Source of the DNA: DATJIG01 sp035493495
Lineage (GTDB): Bacteria; Pseudomonadota; Alphaproteobacteria; SMXQ01
Length of the DNA: 30,313 nt
Assembly (NCBI GenBank): GCA_035493495.1
Contig: DATJIG010000327.1
Span: 1-30,313 of the forward strand
Direction: 5' to 3'
Below are positions 24,879 through 30,313 of the stretch, one piece after another. Position 1 is the first letter of the stretch. Every line of letters begins with the position of its first letter. Position numbers and translations under genes: made by a program. The notes under the pieces were generated by a model. That model made no database searches. It saw nothing but the letters and a program-made list of their open reading frames with translations, and was not told where the DNA came from.

Positions 24879-26917
24879 TCCGGCCCAGCAACCCGGAGCC
24901 CGAGGACGACCTGCCCGCAATGGAGGAAACCTCCGAGGAGCGCGCGGCGATGTCTCCCTTCCGCCGTCCGTCGGCACCGCTTGCCCTGTTTCGCGCCGTG
25001 TTCGAGACCACGCTCGACGCCGCGCAGCGCGCCCTCCTCGAAAGCTCGGTGAATCTCGCGATCGTCTTCACCGTGCCGAGCGCGGCGTGGGTGAAACCCG
25101 CCGAGAGATTCTGCGCGTCGCTGAGCCGGTCGTCATGGGTCTGCATCGCGAGGGACGGGACCGACCGCTTTCGGCACAAATCCTCGCTCGGAAACGACGA
25201 GGTCGCGTCCGCGCTCGGCAGGGGCTGCTGCGCCGTGGGGATCGCACCATCCAGCGACCTCCTGCCGGCGGCGCTGCTCGCCGCCGCGGACCATTCGATC
25301 TCCATCACCGGCGTGAACGGCAAGGCGCTGTCACGCGCGATAGAACTCTTCACCGGCAACAGCGCAAAGCTGCCCGACGACAGTCTGTGCGCCGGGCTGG
25401 ATTTCGACGAGATCGCCACCGCCTTTCGCCCGGGCTCGGACGCCGAAGCGATCGTCGAGCGGTTGACCAGGGCGCGCGACCGCGGCCCCGTCGCCACGGT
25501 CACCGCAGGTCTGCCCGACCTCGAGTCCGCGCACGAACTCGGACCTCTGCGGACGTATGGTCTCGAGCTCAAACGGGATCTGGAAGCCTACCGCGCCTCG
25601 TCGCTGCCATGGACTGACGTCGGCCGCGCGATCCTGTGCCACAGCGAGCCCGGCTGCGGGAAGACCTACGGAATCAAGCTGGTGATGGACGCGTGCTCGG
25701 TGCCGATGCTGCCGATGTCGATCAGCGAACTTTTCACGAAGAGCGCCTACCTGGACGAGGTCATCCGAGGAATCCGCGGGGTCTATGCGAAGGCCGCCGC
25801 GATGAGCGCCGCGACCAGCGACGGATCGGGCGGTCCTCCCCGCCCGGTCTGCGTCCTATGGGATGAGTGTGATGCCCTCCCCAATCGTGCAACCTTAGAT
25901 AGAAGAGGGGCCGACTATTGGCGGCCTGTAATCACCGAGTTCATGCTCTCGGTAGATACGGCTCTCGCCGGCCCGCGTCGGACCAGCAACGGAACGGAAG
26001 GCGGTGCCATTATCCTGGCCGCCGCGACAAATTACCTCGCCGGCGTCGACGCCGCGCTGCGCCGCCCCGGCCGTTTCGAGCGCATCATCGAACTGGGCCG
26101 ACAGGATCGTGCCGGCGCCGCCAACGTTCTGCGCCACCATTTGCGCGGGTCGCTCGGCGAAGCGGACATCGAAGCCGCTGCCCGCATCGCTGAACGGCTG
26201 ACCTCGGCCGAGATCGCGGGGCACGTTCAGACCGCGCGGCGCAGCGCGCGCCAGGCCAATCGGGCACTACACGTCGACGATCTCGTCGCCGCCATCCTGC
26301 CCGCGAATCCGATGTCGCTCGAGAAGCTGTTCCGGATCTGCATCCATGAGAGCGGTCACGCGATCGGCTGCCTGGCCCTGGGGTACGGGACGCTGCTGTC
26401 CCTCTCCGCGGCCGAACGCGGCATCTCGCTCGGGCGCACGGACATCGATCCTCCCGACGACGACCAGTTCACGCGCGTGACGATCGAGGATCACGTGACC
26501 GTGGACCTGTGCGGCCGCGCCGCCGAGCGTATCTTCCTGTCCGCGGAGTGCGTGGGATCCGGAGGCGAGCAAGGCGACCTCGCAACCGCCACGCGCTTGA
26601 TCGCCGGCCTCCACGCGAGTGCCGGCCTCGGCGACAGCATCGCCTACCTCGCAAGCTGGGAGAACGCACTTCAGGCGGTCCGGGCGGACCGCCGTATTCG
26701 CCGCGCCGTCGAGCGGGACCTCCGGCGCCTCGAGAGCCGCGCGCTCGACATCATGCGCGCCAACCGACACGCCCTTCTCGAACTCGCCGAGCTGCTGATG
26801 GAGCAGCGCCACGTCGACGGCGACGAGGCGCGCAAGATCTTCGCCGCGAGCGGCACAGCCGCCGATCGCATCCTCTTCCTCGGAGAACGGAGGCCCCATG
26901 CTGGCCGTTACCATTGA
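24875..26917 (+). CDS. FtsH-like AAA ATPase / M41 zinc metalloprotease, apparently soluble
   Basis: Protein of 680 aa. Residues about 1-235 are an N-domain of unknown fold with no membrane helix, unlike FtsH. The AAA module has Walker A SEPGCGKTYG (K263; the first Gly of the usual box is Ser), Walker B VCVLWDECDAL (D330, E331), sensor ILAAATNYL and arginine-finger segment RRPGRFERI. The C-terminal domain has the M41 zinc motif CIHESGHAIG (H491, E492, H495), with the third ligand probably D568 in GEQGDLATATRL, matching the FtsH SNDL-x-x-AT position. ATP-driven unfolding and degradation of specific targets is expected. Coupled by overlap to the genes on both sides; the target is unknown. Confidence 0.87.
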   Translation: MIRPSNPEPEDDLPAMEETSEERAAMSPFRRPSAPLALFRAVFETTLDAAQRALLESSVNLAIVFTVPSAAWVKPAERFCASLSRSSWVCIARDGTDRFRHKSSLGNDEVASALGRGCCAVGIAPSSDLLPAALLAAADHSISITGVNGKALSRAIELFTGNSAKLPDDSLCAGLDFDEIATAFRPGSDAEAIVERLTRARDRGPVATVTAGLPDLESAHELGPLRTYGLELKRDLEAYRASSLPWTDVGRAILCHSEPGCGKTYGIKLVMDACSVPMLPMSISELFTKSAYLDEVIRGIRGVYAKAAAMSAATSDGSGGPPRPVCVLWDECDALPNRATLDRRGADYWRPVITEFMLSVDTALAGPRRTSNGTEGGAIILAAATNYLAGVDAALRRPGRFERIIELGRQDRAGAANVLRHHLRGSLGEADIEAAARIAERLTSAEIAGHVQTARRSARQANRALHVDDLVAAILPANPMSLEKLFRICIHESGHAIGCLALGYGTLLSLSAAERGISLGRTDIDPPDDDQFTRVTIEDHVTVDLCGRAAERIFLSAECVGSGGEQGDLATATRLIAGLHASAGLGDSIAYLASWENALQAVRADRRIRRAVERDLRRLESRALDIMRANRHALLELAELLMEQRHVDGDEARKIFAASGTAADRILFLGERRPHAGRYH

Positions 26918-27146
26918 TGAAGTTCCGGACGGCGACGAGACGCGCCGGCGTCGGTTGGTGGCTATGCGCATCGAAAGCGTTTCGGCTCCGTATTCGATTT
27001 GTGAGGTCGATGTGTGCGCCGTCGAGGACAACGGAGGCTTGGCCGTCACCTCCTGCGTGGTCGAGATACACGGCCGCGGCGACATCTGGTCCGTCGTCGA
27101 GAACGCGTGCCGAGCGATCGCGGCCGCTGAGCGCGATTGCGGGTAA
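26898..27146 (+). CDS. Small unrecognised protein, third gene of the AAA/M41 cassette
   Basis: Protein of 82 aa, not recognised. It appears to be a small alpha/beta fold (LAVTIDEVPDGDE, APYSICEVDVCAVED, SCVVEIHGRGDIWSVVENAC). GGAGAACGGAGG precedes ATG 26898, and the gene overlaps the protease gene by 20 bases. A hairpin 12 bases past the stop ends the unit. It could be an adaptor, inhibitor or substrate of the protease. Confidence 0.65.
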   Translation: MLAVTIDEVPDGDETRRRRLVAMRIESVSAPYSICEVDVCAVEDNGGLAVTSCVVEIHGRGDIWSVVENACRAIAAAERDCG

Positions 27147-27561
27147 GTCTGCTGAGCAAGGATTCGGAAATTCACGCATTCAATTTCGAATCCTTGAAAT
27201 ACTCTCGTTGTTTCAATGCCTTGCGATGATTTTCCTTGTCGAACCCATCGACTCAGCGGCGCGGGTTGCGTAGGATTGGGAGGAATGGGAACCAGTGGAA
27301 AGGAGTTGGCAGCCCCGCCCAAAAGCAGAAAGGACGTCCGTTAGCGGCGGACGCCCTTTCCAGAGTGGAACCGGAAACACCTCGGGTCGCAAAACCCATG
27401 GGGCCGAGCCCAACCAACAGACCGACTCTATCTCGAGGACTCGAGATGACAAGCGGCCGGCGCTCAAAATTTCTCCTGTTCCGCGATATCAATGCACCCC
27501 CGACGTCGGAGCCATTACTCCGGCGAACGGGGGCGCGTGGCTCGATGGCGGGCCGCATGTC
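27147..27561. other. Intergenic region with three inverted repeats
   Basis: These 415 bases hold no gene I can support. In order they contain a near-perfect hairpin at 27158-27195, a 13-bp stem with one mismatch (GAAAGGACGTCCG, 27328-27340, and 27348-27360) and a perfect 8-bp palindrome ATCTCGAG-GA-CTCGAGAT (27430-27447). The frame of the next gene is open back to an ATG at 27295, but the composition before 27562 looks non-coding. Confidence 0.55.
27158..27195 (+). terminator. Hairpin after the AAA/M41 cassette
   Basis: AAGGATTCGGAAATT (27158-27172) pairs with AATTTCGAATCCTT (27182-27195) with one bulged base. It lies 12 bases after the stop of the 82-aa gene. There is no good T-run, so its role as a terminator is probable rather than certain. 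Confidence 0.5.
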
Positions 27562-28167
27562 ATGGCGAAGCACTCCGTTCCCATCAACGCCACTGCGGCC
27601 AAGGGCCCGTCGTCTGTCGCGGAACGGGTCACCGTTGGCGCCCGCACCACGCTCCCCCCGACGTTACCGGAGCAGGATCGTGCCGTCCCGCCCTCCGATC
27701 GCTTCACGTTGACGCCCGCGATCAGAGCATGGATCAAGAAGGAAATCCTCGCCTGGGACGCGGAAGCGTTTTCATGGGAATTGGTATGCGAGCTCGTTCG
27801 GAAGAAATTCCGCAAACCTTATCCGGACCTGAAGATCAACCGGCAGACGCTTTGGAAGCACAAGGCGCTCCGAGAGGCCTTCGACGCCACGAAAGTCCGC
27901 TACCGCAACGCTCGAAAGAGCAAAGACGACGAACGGAAATCCCAAGCGGGGAACCCACGCAAGTCACGCCGCTCCTCCGGCATGGAGGAATATTTCGAGG
28001 AGCAGATCAAGTCCCGCGACAACCGCATCGCTTTGCTCGAACACGAAAACAAGAGCCTCAAACAGCAGTTCATCCGCTGGCAGCGAAACGCCTTTGGAGC
28101 GGGGATGACGATCACGGAGCTCGAAGAGAAGCTGACCGACATCGATCGCGGCCAAGAGGACGAGTAA
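27562..28167 (+). CDS. Coiled-coil protein at the right end of the island, possible mobility accessory protein
   Basis: Protein of 201 aa if started at ATG 27562; an upstream ATG (27295) would give 290 aa, and the start is unsure. Residues about 45-105 form a helical domain (LTPAIRAWIKKEILAWD, KINRQTLWKHKALREAFDA) that resembles a winged-helix or HTH unit. Residues about 145-195 form a coiled coil (EEQIKSRDNRIALLEHENKS). The layout, DNA-binding-like head and coiled-coil tail, recalls GinD at the other end. This suggests a recombination accessory role, but the similarity is in form rather than proven sequence. Confidence 0.65.
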   Translation: MAKHSVPINATAAKGPSSVAERVTVGARTTLPPTLPEQDRAVPPSDRFTLTPAIRAWIKKEILAWDAEAFSWELVCELVRKKFRKPYPDLKINRQTLWKHKALREAFDATKVRYRNARKSKDDERKSQAGNPRKSRRSSGMEEYFEEQIKSRDNRIALLEHENKSLKQQFIRWQRNAFGAGMTITELEEKLTDIDRGQEDE

Positions 28168-28328
28168 GCTCGGTTCCGGCCGGCATTCTCCAAACTGTGG
28201 ACTGAGGTTGCGTCCAACTTGACGGCAGCGCTTCCCGCAGATTCCCTGAAAACATCAATCCCATAAAACGGTCGGCGGCGGCTGCGCTGCGGTCCGATCA
28301 GGAGCAGGAGTATAATGTATGAGCGGGC

Positions 28329-28395
28329 CGGTTACGTTTCCTCACCAGCACCCCGATTTCGTGTTGAATCACAGCTACATAGCTCCCGGTTACAT
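28329..28395 (-). repeat. Right-end inverted copies of the ATGTAACCG motif
   Basis: Read on the minus strand, ACGTAACCG (28337-28329) and ATGTAACCG (28395-28387) repeat the motif found at 2989, 3054 and 3094 on the plus strand. The two copies are 58 bases apart; the left copies are 65 and 40 bases apart. Multiple sites per end suit a multi-recombinase complex. Confidence 0.6.
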
Positions 28396-28478
28396 ACATA
28401 CTGGGATTCTTGCGATCTGACGCTACCTTTCGTTAAGGCTGATCCGCGCCGTCCCGGCCGCAACGCCGCCCGCTTTTC

Positions 28479-28487
28479 TGATATACT
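28479..28487 (+). promoter_or_regulatory. Extended -10 promoter of pepT
   Basis: TGATATACT is an extended -10 box (TGn plus TATACT) 35 bases before the pepT start codon. No good -35 is needed for this promoter type. It lies on the host side of the right junction, so pepT keeps its promoter. Confidence 0.5.
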
Positions 28488-28522
28488 GTCCGCTTCCCCA
28501 AAGACCGGCGGTTTGACCAGAA

Positions 28523-29770
28523 ATGTCCCTGACCTTCGCGCATACCGTGACCGAGCGCTTCCTGCGCTACGTCACCATCGACACCCAATCCGATCCGAAT
28601 TCCCCAGCCTCGCCCTCGACCGAGAAGCAGAAGGATCTTGGCCGCGTGCTCGTCACCGAGCTGAAGGCCATCGGAATCGCTGACGCTCATCTCGACGACT
28701 ACGGCTACGTCTACGGAACGATCCCGGCCAATACGACGAAGAAGGTGCCGGTGATCTGCTTCTGCTCCCACATGGACACCTCGCCCGACGTCACCGGCAA
28801 GAACGTCAAGCCACAGGTCGTAAAGAACTATCGCGGCGGCGACATCACCCTTCCGGCCGACCCCACCCAGGTGATCCGCTTCGCCGAGCACCCCGCGCTG
28901 AAGAACCAGATCGGCAACGACATCGTCACCACCGACGGCACCACGCTGTTGGGTGCCGACAACAAGGCCGGCGTCGCCGAGATCATGGACGCCGCGCATT
29001 TCTTCATCAACAACCCCGATGTGAAGCACGGCACCATCAAGATCCTGTTCACGCCGGACGAGGAAATCGGCCGCGGCGTCGACAATGTCGACATCAAGAA
29101 ACTCGGCGCCGATTTCGGCTACACCATGGACGGCGAGAGCGCGGGCAGCGTTGAGGACGAGACCTTCTCGGCCGACGGCGCCACCATCACCATCACCGGC
29201 GTCAGCGCCCATCCCGGCTATGCCAAGGGCAAGATGGAGCACGCGATCAAGATTGCGGCCGCCATTGTCGAACGTCTTCCCAAGGAGGGATGCTCGCCCG
29301 AGACAACCTCGGGCAAGCAGGGTTTTCTGCACCCAGTTGGCATCGAAGGCGCGCTGGAACAGGCGACCCTCTCCTTCATCGTCCGCGACTTCACCGAGGA
29401 AGGGCTGAAGGAGAAGGAAGCCCTGCTCGAGAACATCGTCAAAAACGTCATGAAGGACTATCCCCGCTCGACCTACAAGTTCGAGGTGCGGGAGCAGTAC
29501 CGCAACATGAAGCAGGTGATCGACCGTCACCCGCACATCCTCGAATACGCCATCGAGGCGATCCGCCGCGCGGGCTTGCGTCCGATGCGCACCGCCATCC
29601 GCGGCGGCACCGACGGCTCGCGCCTGTCCTTCATGGGACTGCCCTGCCCCAACATCTTTGCCGGCGAGCACGCGTTCCATTCGCGGCTGGAATGGGTGAG
29701 CCGACAGGACATGGAGAAGGCGGTCCAGACCATCGTGCATCTGGCGATGATCTGGGAGGAGAAGGCTTAA
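28523..29770 (+). CDS. pepT: Peptidase T (tripeptide aminopeptidase)
   Basis: Cytoplasmic M20B metallopeptidase of 415 aa that removes the N-terminal residue of tripeptides. The two-zinc site is complete: SHMDTSPD (His and catalytic Asp), LLGADNKAGV (bridging Asp), TPDEEIGRG (catalytic Glu pair), TMDGESAG, and the C-terminal GEHAFHSRLEWVS. The length is normal for PepT. ATG 28523 starts the conserved N-terminus; the ribosome site is weak. It is core genome and converges on the regulator gene with a 4-base overlap. Confidence 0.97.
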   Translation: MSLTFAHTVTERFLRYVTIDTQSDPNSPASPSTEKQKDLGRVLVTELKAIGIADAHLDDYGYVYGTIPANTTKKVPVICFCSHMDTSPDVTGKNVKPQVVKNYRGGDITLPADPTQVIRFAEHPALKNQIGNDIVTTDGTTLLGADNKAGVAEIMDAAHFFINNPDVKHGTIKILFTPDEEIGRGVDNVDIKKLGADFGYTMDGESAGSVEDETFSADGATITITGVSAHPGYAKGKMEHAIKIAAAIVERLPKEGCSPETTSGKQGFLHPVGIEGALEQATLSFIVRDFTEEGLKEKEALLENIVKNVMKDYPRSTYKFEVREQYRNMKQVIDRHPHILEYAIEAIRRAGLRPMRTAIRGGTDGSRLSFMGLPCPNIFAGEHAFHSRLEWVSRQDMEKAVQTIVHLAMIWEEKA

Positions 29771-30313
29771 GCCGCGCCCGCGCCACGAAATTGTCGCGGC
29801 GTCGAGCCGGTCCAGCGGCCGAATGCGTTCGTGAAGGAGCTCGCCTCGCGATAGCCGAGCAGCCAGGCGATCTGCGAGATCGGCAGCTCCCGTTCGCTCA
29901 GATAGCGCTTGGCGAGCGCTGACCGCAGCTCGTCGAGCAGCTCCGAGAACGTCACACCGTCCTCCGCAAGCGCTCGTGCAAGCGTGCGTCGGCTCATGCC
30001 GAGACGCCCGGCAATCACGTCGGCGTTAGCCTGGCCGTGCGGCAAGGCCTGAGCGATCGCCTCTTCCACGCGGGATCGAAGACTCTGTCTCGGTTGCGCG
30101 CGCTTGCCCAGCGCTTCGTTGGCATAACTCAACAGCAGCCGGTTGAGGTAGGCATCGGCATCGATGGATCGGAGCGACGCGGCGCTTGGGGCAAAAATGA
30201 TCTCGTCCGCATAAGACCCGAATTGGACATCGCAGCCGAGGAAGTTTTTGATTCCGGCAGGTAGTACGGGGCGCTGGTGCTTCACCCTGATCTGTTGCGG
30301 CACCAATCGATCG
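29767..30313 (-). CDS. AraC-family transcriptional regulator, N-terminus outside window
   Basis: The frame is open to the right edge, so only the C-terminal 181 residues or so are visible. The C-terminal domain has two helix-turn-helix units, ADVIAGRLGMSRRTLARAL and PISQIAWLLGYREASSFTNA, followed by the family end FGRWTGSTPRQFR. The part before it (DVQFGSYADEIIFAPSAASL) looks like the end of the OruR/ArgR-type effector domain. The effector is unknown. It converges with pepT. Confidence 0.92.
   Translation of the reverse strand, partial: DRLVPQQIRVKHQRPVLPAGIKNFLGCDVQFGSYADEIIFAPSAASLRSIDADAYLNRLLLSYANEALGKRAQPRQSLRSRVEEAIAQALPHGQANADVIAGRLGMSRRTLARALAEDGVTFSELLDELRSALAKRYLSERELPISQIAWLLGYREASSFTNAFGRWTGSTPRQFRGAGAA

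Larger units (their letters stand above)
2972..28396 (+). mobile_element. GInt-like genomic island (ginABCD recombinase module plus cargo), about 25 kb
   Basis: The island lies between core genes (HU and pepT). At one end are three overlapping tyrosine recombinase genes and a small coiled-coil gene, all reading inward. A cargo of resistance and defence genes follows, then a short stretch at the far end that is more AT-rich than its surroundings. This tripartite layout is the published description of GInt islands. The motif ATGTAACCG lies at 2989, 3054 and 3094, and its inverse CGGTTACAT at 28387 (CGGTTACGT at 28329). Exact boundaries are uncertain: the left end could be near 2972 or near 3076 because the end repeat is duplicated, and the right end is placed at the last motif. 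Confidence 0.75.
28168..28522. other. Right junction of the island
   Basis: This 355-base stretch has no supported gene. It contains the inverted end motifs CGGTTACGT (28329-28337) and CGGTTACAT (28387-28395). The second lies within an imperfect palindrome, CCCGGT-9 nt-ACTGGG (28386-28406). The part from about 28340 to 28440 is more AT-rich than the cargo. Sequence from about 28407 on is probably host DNA leading to pepT. Confidence 0.6.

Noticed and set aside
28315..28683. Small plus-strand frame with AGGAG upstream across the right junction
   Set aside because: It crosses the island border and the start of pepT out of frame, with no recognisable protein sequence.

Overview
The window looks like chromosomal DNA of a high-GC alphaproteobacterium, most likely Bradyrhizobium or a close relative. 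The evidence is the HU protein, a SPINDLY-type TPR glycosyltransferase, a tRNA-Asp(GTC), an aqpS-type arsenic operon, and an L30-like domain that reads like an alphaproteobacterial L30. This assignment is from memory of family sequences, not from a search.

Layout. Core genome lies at both edges: a partial GT41 glycosyltransferase (1-2150, minus), tRNA-Asp (2351-2427) and an HU gene (2658-2972) on the left; pepT (28523-29770) and a partial AraC-type regulator (29767-30313, minus) on the right. Between HU and pepT sits an island of about 25 kb. Its left end opens with four tightly coupled genes, three tyrosine recombinases of 400, 523 and 654 aa plus a small coiled-coil protein. This is the ginABCD arrangement of the GInt class of mobile genomic islands. 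A RecD2-like helicase gene overlaps the fourth gene, so it is probably part of the same transcript. The motif ATGTAACCG occurs three times at the left end, and inverted (once as ACGTAACCG) twice at the right end; these mark the probable recombinase sites.

Cargo. (1) A complete four-gene QatABCD anti-phage system (11017-16121): KAP ATPase, glycine-rich QatB, QueC-like QatC and TatD-like QatD. (2) A two-armed arsenic locus (16304-22073). The minus arm is arsR, an ArsV/ArsO-like flavoprotein and two MFS permeases; the plus arm is a second arsR, an AqpS-like channel and arsC. A shared ArsR-type operator sequence appears between the divergent arsR genes and again in front of the flavoprotein gene. 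(3) A two-gene cassette (22208-23888): a DEDDh exonuclease and a protein in which a ribosomal protein L30-like domain is fused to a PD-(D/E)XK nuclease-like domain, with a small possible ribbon-helix-helix gene facing it. (4) A three-gene cassette (24282-27146) built around an apparently soluble FtsH-like AAA ATPase/M41 metalloprotease. (5) A coiled-coil protein at the right end (27562-28167) that may belong to the mobility machinery.

Cassettes 3 and 4 are the best candidates for undescribed systems. They share an island with a known defence system, they are compact operons with overlapping or closely spaced genes, and their domain combinations are unusual. Their functions are inference only.
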